From Mycocentrospora acerina (lineage: Eukaryota; Ascomycota; Dothideomycetes; Pleosporales), in NCBI GenBank assembly GCA_022701365.1, contig JAKUHH010000068.1, positions 373,189 to 437,188 of the forward strand: DNA of 64,000 nucleotides, in the 5' to 3' direction. A program made the translations under genes and the position numbers. The notes beneath the pieces were generated by a model. The model was not told the DNA's origin. It saw only the letters and a list, made by a program, of their open reading frames with translations, and did no database searches. The stretch's first letter is position 1; each line of letters begins with the position of its first letter. Below, piece after piece: positions 11,136 through 21,486 of the stretch.

Positions 11136-13485
11136 ATGGTGGTCACTCGCCGCAACGCGAATACCGAGCCCGCGCAGCTTGCTGCATTGGAGCGAAGTGT
11201 CGAAATCGCAATTCCTCTTCCAGAGCTCCCGGCTGCGACACGTCCCAAGCGCGGTCGGCGCGCTGCTGCTTCAGTCCAGGTCGAGTCCCAGTCGCAAACG
11301 CGCTCGGCAACTGAGCGCTCGAACACGTCACGCGAACGCGCAGCTCCTTCTACGCCAGCCGCATCTACCGCTACAATCACAACTACGTCACGCGTAAACA
11401 TCACCGCGCCTGCCTCTGCCATCACAACTACCACTACGAAACGCCGCACAAGGTCAACCAAAACTGAGACGGCCTCGCCTCTCCGCGCACTGCCTCAGCA
11501 ACCTGAGCGTGTCACACAAAAGCGCAAGCGCGTCACCAAGAAGACTGCGAGCGAGACGCCAGAGCCAGAGCCGCAGCGCCTAAAGCCGCCGCAGCCTGAG
11601 CCAGTGCAAGACGAGAACAGTGATGACCAGGGCATCTTCTTCTCAAAGAGTGAGCCGACAATTTCTTTTATTTCTCAGATTGAACTAGACTCCGCCCTCG
11701 AAGGCGAGAACGATGTTTTGCGCGACGAGAATTTCAAGCTCCAAGCACGTGTCGATTTCCTCGAAGCAGAAAATGCCTGTCTCATCAACGACAACAACAC
11801 TCTCCGATATAGCCTTATAACCGGTCAGGTCTCCGCTAACCACTATTATCCAGACTTCGACGCGTATAGTGTCATGGAGCCCAGCACACCTCCAGCAGCC
11901 CAACCAGAATTTGTACAAGGCAGCGAATCTGCACTGGCCTTGCTACACAAGGTGGAGGAGGCGGCCAAACAGTCTGCAAATGTCGTGGCTTCACCATCGC
12001 CATCAAAACTGGGTAAGTTGTTTTTCAACCATACTATGCGCTGTATGCCTCAAGACTAACAATCGCACAGACCGTGAGGAACAGCCTGCTTCAGATGTTC
12101 ACCAAGAGTCCCCGGTCACTCCACGACCCATCAGCACACCTTCTGGTTTCTTTAGCCGATCCTTCTCCGCACTGAAATCAACCTTTGGCTTCTCTTCATC
12201 GACTCCTCAACAGCCACCACCCTCACCCACTCCGTCACGAGCCCCACCTCCACCCAACACCATGACCGAGGTTCTATCTGTACCACCAACTCCTATTGGC
12301 GAGCGGGTCAGGACGCCAGCCAAGAAGAAGAAGCGCAGCCAGATGTTCAAGACGCTTACAAAGGGTATTCAGCCTGAAGAGATGTCCAAAGCAGAGAAGT
12401 GGGCTAGGGAAGTCATGGCTAAGCTTAAGAACGACTCCTCTTCCGGCGAGAAGCGCAAGCGTCTCGAGCAGCCCGTTCTTTACAAGGATCTCAACTACTA
12501 CCCCTCTTCTAAACCGTGGGAGACCGGTTTTGGTGATCCGCTTGGCGACATGGACTTGGAAGATGACGATGTCGTGCCTACATGGGCTGTCTACGCTGAC
12601 CTCATGGCGGAGGAAGAAGAGCACCGCGCGAAGAAACAGAAGGCCTCGCACCGCCTCGCAGTCGATGACGATGACGATGAAATTATTTCTTTGAACGACA
12701 CCTTTCTCGCTAGCACTAATGTGCCGTCACCACGGAACCTGATCGACACACATGGGCGCTCCACTTCTCTGCTCGACTTTCATCCTCGGCGTTCTACTGA
12801 GCCGTCGCCCATGTTCAAAACACCCATCTCACACCAACAGGGTGGAAACGTTTTTGACGAGCTTCGAGGCCATGACGTTGCTGCCCAGATCTACACTAAT
12901 GATCTTGAGTCACTTCAATCTGCAACCAAGAATGCTGTTCACAAGCCTGCACAGAAGCCAGCCCACAATCCCAACCAAGGCTCATTCAGTGTCCCGGACT
13001 ACGACTCTGATGACGATGATACGACAGTGAACAGCGAGACATCCATTGTTGATGATGAGCCGCTCTGGACACAGCCACCGCCTCCTGCTCCTGTTCCTGC
13101 TCATGCTCCTTTACCTGGAGCGGTCGCCGAGCCACCCTCGTCTCCGACCACATCGCAGCCATTTGATGAGGTCGAGCGCCAGCGACAGAGATTGATGAAG
13201 CACACCCCTGCCAAGCCCAGTCGTCTCCGGGAAGCTACCTACCCATCTCCAAGCCTCATGTCAGACGCAGGTAACGAGTCAATCATGCTAGCCACTCCGG
13301 TGCAGGCTGTCAACATCTTTGCCGACATGCCGGGAGCGGAGCCACTCGACCTCGACGATGATATACTGGCAGCGGCCGAAGCATACGCAGCCTCCGATGA
13401 GTTTCAGCAGCAGCTCGCCGCTACCCACTGGTCCAACCCAATCCTCACCTACGATTCCGATGAGGAGGATATTAGCTCCGAATAG
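11136..13485 (+). CDS. Unrecognised basic, disordered coiled-coil protein (763 aa)
   Basis: Two exons, 11136-12012 and 12071-13485, with a 58-nt intron (GTAAGT to ACAG) that restores frame (KLDREE). The N-terminal 180 residues are basic and Thr/Ala/Pro-rich with AT-hook-like RRTRSTK and KRKRVTKK patches. Residues of about 185-228 form a likely coiled coil (EGENDVLRDENFKLQARVDF). The central part has a KKKKRSQMFKTLTKG basic patch, suggesting nuclear import. A conserved-looking segment reads AEKWAREVMAKLKNDS then LYKDLNYYPSSKPWETGFGD. The C-terminus is acidic (DSDEEDISSE). It looks like a nuclear structural or mitotic protein, but no known domain is recognised and that role is a guess. Confidence 0.85.
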
Positions 13486-13680
13486 GAGCGGTCTTCATGA
13501 TGACACATTGTTTAGATTGTTTTCTTGTACAAAACGAATTTGCGCATAATTTGAGGCGCCTTTGGTTTTTCCTGCGGATTTAAAAGCGTTGTTTTTTTAC
13601 GATGTCTGGTGGATCATTGCGCTGCTACGACCGCCATCCCTACTCTCGACCGCGGCTTGAGGTGATCCCTATCGTGTTGT

Positions 13681-13701
13681 AGCCGCCCGAAAGGGCTGGC
13701 T
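13681..13701 (+). other. Hairpin with GAAA tetraloop in probable 3' UTR
   Basis: AGCC-GCCC-GAAA-GGGC-T-GGCT folds into an eight-pair stem with one bulged T and a GNRA loop. It lies about 200 bp after the stop codon of the coiled-coil gene. It could act in mRNA stability, but single hairpins arise by chance. Confidence 0.4.
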
Positions 13702-14221
13702 CCCGTAGGGCGAACCAACATAGCCAGGTCGGGGATTCGGTTGGCAATGGGCGATGTGTGGTCTCTCTGAGGTTGTTTATTTTTGGTGTTTTGGAATGGG
13801 CGGCTGATGACGATTGATGACTCTAGCTCCTGATAGCTGTATACCCCTGGTCGATCATTTGTTTTGTAGGTCTTGCATGGCGAGGACGCCCCAGTACTTT
13901 GTAGTTTTGCATAGCGAATGGAAATTGAATATATATGACTTTGCTTCCCTTGAAAAATCCTAATTCATATTGCACTTCCATGCCGACGCTTCATCCACTA
14001 TCTAAGTGTCGCAAATAGTGTCTTCGTACACAGCGGGAGGCAAATATGCTCCTCTTATGCTGTGCAGATTAGATTTCCCAATACGCTTGAATCTTCGTGG
14101 ACGCCTCTTCGAGAACCAGCTGGAATTGACGTGAAGTCTGGATAGAGAACGGCACTAGCACCGAAATGGTATGGAGCCAGGCCCACACTCCAATCACGTG
14201 TATGTCTGCTTTCGCATCTTG

Positions 14222-14228
14222 TATAAAA
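14222..14228 (+). promoter_or_regulatory. TATA-like box upstream of dib1
   Basis: TATAAAA lies 137 bp before ATG 14365, a normal distance for a fungal core promoter. Assigned by motif and position only. Confidence 0.45.
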
Positions 14229-14364
14229 CCATTTGCCTAACCAACCATCATCTACAACGACATCAATACCCCACAACTCGGCCAACAAAACCTTCGAGCT
14301 ACACTTCACTTTAAAGCTTCAAAGCGAATACGACGACTTAAACCTCCAAAAACCGTCACTCGCA

Positions 14365-14796
14365 ATGGGTTCCGTCGTGCTCCCCCACCTACGCACTGGG
14401 TGGCACGTCGACCAAGCGATCCTCTCCGAAGAAGACCGCCTAGTCTGCATCCGATTCGGGCGCGACTCAGACCCCGACTGCATGCGACAAGACGAAGTGC
14501 TGTACAAGATTGCCGACCGGGTGAAGAACTTTGCGGCGCTGTATGTTTGCGATCTCGACGAGGTGCCCGATTTCAAGGCAATGTACGAGCTGTACGACCC
14601 TTGCACCGTCATGTTTTTCTTCCGCAACAAGCATATGATGTGTGATTTTGGGACTGGAAACAATAACAAGCTCAACTGGGTGCTGGAGGATAAGCAGGAG
14701 TTGATTGATATTGTGGAGACGATTTATCGTGGCGCGAAGAAGGGTAGGGGTTTGGTGGTCAGTCCCAAGGATTATTCGACGAGGTATCGGTACTAA
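14365..14796 (+). CDS. DIB1: U5 snRNP component Dib1/Dim1 (15 kDa, thioredoxin-like)
   Basis: Intronless, 143 residues, identical in length to the yeast protein. The start is MGSVVLPHL, the family's N-terminus, although the frame is open upstream. Family blocks present: GWHVDQAI, VCIRFGRDSDPDCM, NFAALYVCDLDEVPDFKAMY, DPCTVMFFFRNKHMM, DFGTGNNNKLNW, DIVETIYRGAKKGRGLVVSP, DYSTRYRY. The thioredoxin fold lacks a CxxC redox pair, as usual in this family. Dib1 is part of the U4/U6.U5 tri-snRNP and leaves during spliceosome activation. It is convergent with the Hub1-like gene. Confidence 0.97.
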   Translation: MGSVVLPHLRTGWHVDQAILSEEDRLVCIRFGRDSDPDCMRQDEVLYKIADRVKNFAALYVCDLDEVPDFKAMYELYDPCTVMFFFRNKHMMCDFGTGNNNKLNWVLEDKQELIDIVETIYRGAKKGRGLVVSPKDYSTRYRY

Positions 14797-15249
14797 GTGT
14801 GGTGGTGGATGGGAGCGAAGTGTTGAGGAGAGGGATTCGATTGAGAGCGTTTTGCAAGGGATGATGGGGCGCGGCAGGATTATCTGGCGAATGGCGCAAT
14901 TAGGAGGTGTGGATTCATTGCGGAATATTGATTTAACAGATATTCGTATCTACAGGGGATTCAAGAGGGACTGGATTATGGCTATAGCCTTCAAGCTGCA
15001 GTTCACAAGTGATGTGCATTGAAGAAGCTGAAGCACGTCCGCTTACCAAACAAAACTCATATAGCAAATGGCCATTCACTTTGAAATGATTTGAACATGA
15101 ATACTATGATTATAAATTTCCAACTATTCAGGGTATCATACTTTTCGCTCCTCCTCCTCCTTCCTTCCTTCTTATACATACAATTTGACGCATCACTCCT
15201 ACATTTCCCCTCTTCCTCGTCACGCCTCGCAACTCTCTCCCACTCGCAA
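14797..15249. other. Convergent 3' regions of dib1 and the Hub1-like gene
   Basis: Contains pyrimidine runs near 15145-15240 and AT-rich sequence near 15090-15130. No gene recognised. Confidence 0.5.
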
Positions 15250-15897
15250 CTAGTCTCCGGTATTCAACTCCAAATCGATCTGCACCCCGTTGCTTATTGA
15301 GTAGTCCGCCAACGTTAGCGAATCGTGGAACGGCCTCTCGCCCTGCCTCTTGAGCATGATCTCGTGAATTGGACGTCCAATCTTGGCCGCAACCATGGCT
15401 TTCAGCACCTTGACCGGGTCGCTGGGCAAGCAGGGGACTTGGGTTTTTGTCCCGAGGCGGTCGTTGATGGTGACAACGATCATAGCTTCATTGGACACTG
15501 GGGCAGGAGCAGGCGCAGACTTGGGCTTTGACTCGCGAGGCTTGCGATCGCGGTCTTCTCGAGGGCGGCGTTCGCGGTCCCGCGAGGAGCGTCGGCGATC
15601 ATCGCGTCGCCTATCTCCGTCACGGTCATGGTCGTCACGCCGTCTGTCGTCGCGGTCATCTCGACGGTCTCGAGGAAATCGGTCGTCGCGGTCTCGTCGC
15701 GAGTAGTCTCGGTCTCGGTCTCGGTCGTCTCGCCGTCTGTCATCGTGCCCGCGGTCTTCGCGCTTGTCGTTCTTCCATTTCAGACCAGAGAAGTTCTTTG
15801 GTTTGCGCGGGGGACTGCGGCGTGGGGAGCGAGAGCGAGAGCGCGCGCGTGAAGGTTTGGAGTCTGCAGCGTTGTCTTGGGGTGGTGGAGATGGCAT
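15250..15897 (-). CDS. RS/RD-rich Hub1-like ubiquitin-fold protein
   Basis: Single exon, 215 residues. The first about 138 residues are arginine/aspartate and arginine/serine-rich (SRARSRSRSPRRSPPRKPK, then many RDRDRD and DDRRRDD repeats), like splicing-factor RS domains. Residues 139-215 form a ubiquitin-like fold: MIVVTINDRLGTKTQVPC, the core LKAMVAAKIG, HEIMLKRQGERPF, and LTLADYSISNGVQIDLELN. The MIxVxxNDRLG opening and overall layout match Hub1/UBL5, which binds Snu66 non-covalently and affects weak splice-site use. Unlike yeast or human Hub1 the tail ends NTGD, without the double tyrosine. Predicted nuclear. Hub1 orthology is likely but not certain; a divergent RS-ubiquitin family is the alternative. 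Its start is 266 bp from the PIG-H start on the other strand. Confidence 0.8.
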   Translation of the reverse strand: MPSPPPQDNAADSKPSRARSRSRSPRRSPPRKPKNFSGLKWKNDKREDRGHDDRRRDDRDRDRDYSRRDRDDRFPRDRRDDRDDRRRDDHDRDGDRRRDDRRRSSRDRERRPREDRDRKPRESKPKSAPAPAPVSNEAMIVVTINDRLGTKTQVPCLPSDPVKVLKAMVAAKIGRPIHEIMLKRQGERPFHDSLTLADYSISNGVQIDLELNTGD

Positions 15898-16163
15898 CTT
15901 CTTTTTTGGAGAATGTTTGTGCTATCACTGTGTGAGAAGAAGGACAGAGAATGAAGTTTTTTGTTCAAAGGCGGCAAGCTGAGAGTTTGTAGTGAGATGG
16001 TATGGAGACAGACGTCAACCGCCTAAAACCTAAAGGAGCTTGGGCCTCGCTTCCTCCCGGTAGGGCTGAGCGCGTCATTCGCGACTTCTCTAGTTACACG
16101 TCTCTCCCCGCGTTGTGTACTCCCAGCGCCACACGACTCGGCTATGATCCTCAGAAACCAACC

Positions 16164-16850
16164 ATGACCTTCCTCCAGCGCCTCACCTCTCCGCCCGTCC
16201 AAATGCTCAGAGTCCACCAACCCACCCCCTCGACAGTTTCATATATCGTCTCCACCCGCCCATCACGCAACACCCTTCCTGCACATCTATCCTGGAGCCT
16301 CGGGATCTTCGTCAGAATTCTCCTCGGTCTATCTTCGCTTGCTCTCCTCTGGACAAAATCGATTCTCACAGCCACCTCTCAACCACCTCCTCTTCTGCTG
16401 TACCTTCTCCCCCACAAGATAACAACCCACCTCATCACTGCTCTTTCCCACACAAGTTGGCGGCATCTTGCCCCTCTCCTCCTAGTAGTTCTTGTTCTCG
16501 TCTTCCGGCGCCCTTATACCGAGGAATCCCTCACTTTGCTTCGCGGCCTAGGCGTTCAGACATGCACCTCATCAGCGACATTCTTGCAGTCACCTTCTAC
16601 ACGGTTCATTCCATCAACGCAGATCCAAGATATCTTCATCCATGAGGCCTTTAAGGGATTCGAAGTGCGGTTTTATCTTGCGATTGTGGTGGAAGGGGAG
16701 CGAGATGTGGTGGTTGTGTTTCCGGGGTTGTTACCTAGGAGATCTGTGCTGGAGGAGGTCTGGAGGGGGTGTCGCGCGTGTTTGTGGGATGGAAAGCGGA
16801 CAGGAAAGGGAGAGAAACCGGGGAGTCGTGAAGGGAAAGAAGAGCTATGA
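16164..16850 (+). CDS. GPI15: GPI-GlcNAc transferase subunit PIG-H/Gpi15
   Basis: Single exon, 228 residues from ATG 16164 (MTFLQRLTSPPVQML). An in-frame ATG at 16002 would add 54 non-conserved residues. Two hydrophobic segments (about 45-65, IFVRILLGLSSLALLWT; and about 95-115, HLAPLLLVVLVLVF) precede the PIG-H domain: IQDIFIHEAFKGFEVRFYLA, then VVVFPGLLPRRSVLEEVWRG. In this family the subunit works with Gpi3/PIG-A in the endoplasmic reticulum at the first step of GPI-anchor synthesis, transfer of GlcNAc to phosphatidylinositol. The C-terminal 20 residues are charged and variable. Confidence 0.88.
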   Translation: MTFLQRLTSPPVQMLRVHQPTPSTVSYIVSTRPSRNTLPAHLSWSLGIFVRILLGLSSLALLWTKSILTATSQPPPLLLYLLPHKITTHLITALSHTSWRHLAPLLLVVLVLVFRRPYTEESLTLLRGLGVQTCTSSATFLQSPSTRFIPSTQIQDIFIHEAFKGFEVRFYLAIVVEGERDVVVVFPGLLPRRSVLEEVWRGCRACLWDGKRTGKGEKPGSREGKEEL

Positions 16851-17173
16851 GGGATGGGGTTGCATGGCGTCGTTCCTGTGTATTACACCTAGAATACAAG
16901 CATATCCATCTCTTGGCCGTTTTTTGTCTAGGCCTATCATCCCAGCAGCATATCTGTCTCTCCCTCTCTTGCTCTTTGGTATGGTTATGTACATGGTAAG
17001 GAAAAGTGTAGTGGGGATGATCCAGAACGTATTCACGCATGATAGCTAAACTTCAAAGTAGCATTGATTTCAATTTCATCAGTGTACGGCTTCACACATT
17101 GAAAGCAATTTTACACGACGAAAGAAATGCTAGCTTTTGGTGAAATTCAGGTTCATATAGTCTACTACTCATC
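16851..17173. other. Convergent 3' regions, nothing recognised
   Basis: The 3' ends of PIG-H and the next minus-strand gene meet here. Short open frames have no recognisable content. Confidence 0.5.
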
Positions 17174-18535
17174 TCAGTGTCTGTCATGTCCCACTTTCCC
17201 CCCGTTCTTCAACTTGTCCAACATACCTTGAGCATACAACTTCTCCATAACTCGCCGTATAAATCTGACAATTACATCGCGTCTCTGCGCAATAGGAGGC
17301 CCAGGTGAACGTGGTCGGACCTGAGAGAGAGGACGGGGATACGTGTGTGTTCGTGAATGGGGCTGAGGGACCCTGTGTGTTCTTGGGTCGGAATGGGATT
17401 CGAGGGGAGGCGGACGCTGTACATTGTACGTGCTTACGTCGATAGTGTAGTCTTTCCACCATGAAGTTGAGGGCAAAGTAGGAGAATCGCCCTGGTGTTG
17501 GATACGCATTGTTTTTCCGTCATAGACAAAGGAGGTGCGTGATTGTGGATCGTAGCCTGATGTCCAGGCTTTGGACTTTCTGGGAAAGGAGATGGCGGGG
17601 TGGAAAGACACCTTGAGACTGTCAAGTTTTTCTCCTCTTCTTTTGGGTTCTTTTTCTTTCTCGGGAGGAGGAAATAGGTTTGCTTGTGGAGGGTTTAGAC
17701 TTTCTTGTGGAACGGGGAAAAGGGGTCTCATTTCCTCGTGACGTCGAACACCGTTGTGATATGAATAGTGACGGAAATCAGAAGCAGAAAGGGGGTTTAG
17801 ATCCTCACGACGGGGCCAGGAATGATGCGCCGCAGTCGTGTAGGTTGTCGGTTCGTTTTGTGAATAATGGTAGAGGTGCGAATAGGGGTCGTGGTGTTGA
17901 GTCGGATAGAGCCTGGTTACAGGTGGTGGCGGCTTTTGGTAGTAGTTGTTTTGTTTTTGATCTGTAGGGGGCAGCTTTGGGAGAGTTTTCCTGCTGTAGT
18001 ACTCTGTGTTGGTTGGGGGCGCAAAGGTTGGGGCTGTTGTACTGACTGTATCATTGGTTCTTGCCGAGTGAACAGAGTCGTTTCGAAGTGGTTTTCGAGC
18101 CGCATGCTGAGATCGCCTGTCCATGTACTTGGGCTGTTGAACTGTGCGCTGAGGTTGTTGAGTTGTATGGTGGAGTGATGGAGGCTGAAGTGACAGAGGA
18201 ATGTGGCTTCCTAGAGTTTGCATATTTTCCTGTCTGCTCGGTTCTTGAAATACGTTTCGTAAAGTATGATCCATACCATCAAATTTCCGTAGATGCAGGG
18301 TTTGCTGCTGTAAATTTGGAGGTACACACGGTAGCGGTGGCGGTTGAGAGTTTCGATACGTAACAACCGGAGGAGCGAACCCGTCCCAGTCTACAAACAT
18401 TGTTCCTGATGATGTTGGACGTGAGTCGGGTATAGAATCGTTTTCCATCCACTTCAGATACTCGTCTATCTCGTTGTGCACTTCGGCTAAGATGTCCTGG
18501 CTGCTGACACCCGCTTGAGAAAGTGTGGCCGGCAT
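17174..18535 (-). CDS. Proline/glutamine-rich orphan protein
   Basis: One uninterrupted frame. The start at ATG 18535 (MPATLSQAGVSSQDILAEVH) gives 453 residues and begins at the first acidic helix (EVHNEIDEYLKWMEND). The same frame stays open to 18895, giving up to 573 residues and possible earlier starts, including ATG 18748. Most of the protein is disordered and rich in Pro, Gln, His and Tyr (for example QKPPPPVTRLYPTQHH). Two regions look constrained: LDSLKVSFHPAISFPRKSKA, and a C-terminal helix VIVRFIRRVMEKLYAQGMLD. No domain recognised. Probably a lineage-specific regulatory or scaffold protein; function unknown. Confidence 0.7.
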   Translation of the reverse strand: MPATLSQAGVSSQDILAEVHNEIDEYLKWMENDSIPDSRPTSSGTMFVDWDGFAPPVVTYRNSQPPPLPCVPPNLQQQTLHLRKFDGMDHTLRNVFQEPSRQENMQTLGSHIPLSLQPPSLHHTTQQPQRTVQQPKYMDRRSQHAARKPLRNDSVHSARTNDTVSTTAPTFAPPTNTEYYSRKTLPKLPPTDQKQNNYYQKPPPPVTRLYPTQHHDPYSHLYHYSQNEPTTYTTAAHHSWPRREDLNPLSASDFRHYSYHNGVRRHEEMRPLFPVPQESLNPPQANLFPPPEKEKEPKRRGEKLDSLKVSFHPAISFPRKSKAWTSGYDPQSRTSFVYDGKTMRIQHQGDSPTLPSTSWWKDYTIDVSTYNVQRPPPLESHSDPRTHRVPQPHSRTHTYPRPLSQVRPRSPGPPIAQRRDVIVRFIRRVMEKLYAQGMLDKLKNGGKVGHDRH

Positions 18536-19142
18536 CCTGTTGTGGCGTGATAATTGGTATGTTATGGGGCCCGGATGAAAAGGTTGATGTTTTTGGCTGG
18601 GGGTTCGGTTCTCCACGTACACAGTTGAAGACAAGCGTTGCGATCTGGTCTCAGTTAACAAAATAATTGAAGCAAGGCTAGAAGGAAGTTTCGGGCAGTG
18701 ATAAATAGTCCGAAGAGGTTCAAGTGACGTCGGATGTGATGACATTGTACACAATTGTTGAGTTTTGTGCAGGGAGAGTGCAAGTTGGGTCACAATTTGT
18801 AAACAAATGTGGTGAATGGATTGAGATTTCGAGAACGATAGGTCAGTGTCCACAATGTACCCAAGAAAACTGAAGATGAAGGCGACCAGATACATAATCG
18901 AGAAAAACCATCATTAAATTAACAACCCGAAAACACATGGATGCTCCGATGTCTGTTTGGTACAAATGAAGAAAAGCGCGAAGCAGACGGACTTTGGGCA
19001 AGTCGCATGTGTCTTGAAATTGTGAGCATGCGCGTTGTAAATAAAATGGTAACTGAGGTCGTAGAACCCTGTTTTCGAATAGAAATTTCTTAAAGATACA
19101 TGTATAGCTCCAAGTAGAGGAGCAAGAGAAACTCGTAGTATC
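18536..19142. other. Intergenic, possible 5' extension of the proline-rich gene
   Basis: The frame of the upstream minus-strand gene continues to 18895, so this may hold its 5' leader or extra N-terminal codons. The rest is AT-richer sequence, presumably the 3' UTR of the hemerythrin gene near 19080-19142. Nothing else seen. Confidence 0.45.
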
Positions 19143-19963
19143 TCAAAGGAACTGTAATGGTCTTGGCTTCCCCCAGTGATCGCAAGGGTTGAATCGCCAA
19201 ATCCCTCTATATTTCCGCGAGAACCAGTATGCGTTCAGATAAGGCACGAAGAACGGCACGGGAGGGAAGTTTTCGGCACCTGCGTAGGTCTTGTCGATAC
19301 AGCCAAGCACCAACGGAAGCATCAAATACTGAAAGTAGATCGTTAGTTCTCATTTAGACTGAAAATAAAGGGTACTCAACTTACAGAATCAGCGCTTTTA
19401 AGAGCTTCTTGCCCCACTTCGGCCATAGCTTTCCTCAACTTTTTTCCATCGCATTTTTCGAGTCTGAGCAACGATTCGACCTCATCATGCAAATGCTGCG
19501 TCAAAATAGGTGCGAAGCCGTCAATCAACGCAAGCAGCTCCACGCCTGAATACTTTTTTGTTCCATTACGGACTTCTGCAACGTACTTGATTGTCTCTTG
19601 CAGCTTTTGTTCAAACTGATGATGCTGGTCGACATTAGTATCCATGATCCCCGCCAGCCCTGCCTTTTGTGCCAATAACTCGACTTGTGGAAAGAAAATT
19701 GTCTCTTCGTGCGAGTGATGGAGGTGCAAGCTGTCACCCCAGGCGCTAATGTAGAGCATAAAGTCTTTTATATCAGCCGGCTGAGCGATATGGGGAGCTT
19801 GGACGTAAATCGAATTTAGCCCTCTAATGAATGCGTTGTGTACACTTGCCATTTCAACGGCGACAGAGAGAGCATCTGCATTGGAACATGTGTTTGCGCC
19901 GTGAGTTCCAGGGGTAGGGAGGAGAGAGAAAGGGGCGTCAGCCCAGGGCTTGCTGGTCGACAT
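19143..19963 (-). CDS. Hemerythrin (HHE) domain protein
   Basis: Two exons, 19963-19385 and 19328-19143, 254 residues; the 56-nt intron runs GTAAGT to CAG. The domain carries metal-ligand candidates in the right order: H42 (SVHNAF), the HLHHSHEE cluster (H80, H82, H83, H85, E86), HH at 114-115, and HLHDE (H157, H159, E161). This is the HHE cation-binding four-helix bundle, which holds a di-iron centre in other proteins. The C-terminal exon adds VPFFVPYLNAYWFSRKYRG and WRFNPCDHWGKP, seen in fungal members of the family. No signal peptide. Roles proposed for fungal members (oxygen, NO or iron handling) are inference. Confidence 0.9.
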
Positions 19964-21486
19964 CGTTCAAGAGGCGTAGTGATGTGCAAGTATGAGGATC
20001 GATGAAATAGGCGATGATTACTTTGCTGTGGACAAGGGAATGGCGGAATTTAAGCACATGCATGATGGTGAGGGTGGTTATGGAAGGACTGGACACAGGT
20101 CTGAAGCTACATCTTTTTCAGAGTCTTATGGCTTGCTGGAGTATTGGATCGTTGGGTCTGCCACCTGGGATGCGTATTATCGCCCAATGAAGTTTAAATG
20201 AATAGGAACTGGAGTAAGCAGTACTCTGCATGTGGTTAGCAAATCAATCGGTACTGTAAACGTGTGGCACGAGTAGCAAGGCTTATGCTGATACACGTCT
20301 CCATTTCTAGATACTAATCATCATTGCTGACACAGCCTTGTCTATGCGGGACGCCTCGATGACGGCGACCTTAATGGGCTTAGGTACGAAGCCGAGGCCT
20401 AGGCAGAACATGTCTACAGGTCTTTCTGGTCTTGAAATTCTGAGGTGAGCCGAGGTGTACGGCAAAGAGGTTGTTTTGGTTTTGTCCCAGTGGCTTGCTT
20501 GCAAGGCTGCGTCACCAAAGGCTTGGCAACCGCGGCTGGCTTTTTGTCATGTTTTGTTTCTCGCACCCTTCATCCTAGACACGAACGTTTCACCAACGCT
20601 GACAAGCAAGCACGTTCGTACTGACAGAGCATGGCGATAGGGTAAGACAATCCAGGCACCACAGCACCTCCCTTCTTTCCTCACTTGAGCGATGCCCGTC
20701 TGCAGCATGGGCGACACGAGAAGCATTGACAGGTTGGACGCTTCGACTATGTTCTTTACAGCTGGATTTTAGGCTATCGAATCCTCTTATAAGCCACACT
20801 TTGATGTTTTGATGCGACCGATCGCCTGTTGATCTCCCGGCTCGTTCTCGGCAGGCTGGTGCGTGCACATCGCATTCATGTCATGTCCAAACCTTCTCAA
20901 GAGCCCGTTTCTATATATGTAGCTCTGGACTAGCTAAAAAAAATTGAAGTAAAGTCCCCTACGTTTCATAACTGATGTATATCTCTTGCTGGGATGGCGA
21001 TGATGGCACTTTCACCGCTATTGAATTCGCATTTCTCGCAACACATGTCAAAAGAAACAGTCCGTCTGATAAGACGATACAGTTCCGACTTCCCACACTC
21101 TGCACTGTTGAACCCTAAGAAGTGAAGGCTTTGAGTCCGCTCTGCAGACGGAGTCCGAGGTCTAGTGCCAATTGCGTCCGCTACCAAGACAGACTAACCT
21201 ACTAGCAAATTGCGGAGATATCCATACCACTCCCTAAACTCTGTCCGATCTTCTCCTTGCTTTTGGTGTCGATCTTCTCCAAAAACGGCTGACGATCCAC
21301 GTTCGAATAACTTATCGAATGCTGTCTTTTGTTTTGGACTTCCCACCAGGCCGGTAATTGGAGTACCACGGGTTGGTGTAAAGTGCGTATCCTGGCTATC
21401 ACTAACTCGAACCTCATCATCTCCAGGTACAAAAAGGAGAGAGGTAGCACCGGTACTTGCAGCTTCCACTAACTCACAAATTCGCC
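19964..21486. other. Gene-poor stretch, nothing recognised
   Basis: About 1.5 kb without a supportable gene. Several short frames on both strands have no domain, no plausible intron joins and no shared composition with real exons. The right end must hold the promoter of the secreted-protein gene. Confidence 0.5.

Larger units (their letters stand above)
13486..14364. other. Intergenic region with 3' UTR hairpin and dib1 promoter
   Basis: The left half is the likely 3' UTR of the coiled-coil gene and holds a GNRA-type hairpin at 13681-13701. The right end holds the dib1 promoter with TATAAAA at 14222. No gene is seen; a minus-strand frame at 14055-14309 lacks any recognisable domain and overlaps the promoter. 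Confidence 0.55.

Noticed and set aside
20307..21469. Several short frames on both strands between the hemerythrin and secreted-protein genes
   Set aside because: No recognisable domain, no convincing splice joins, no consistent codon pattern.
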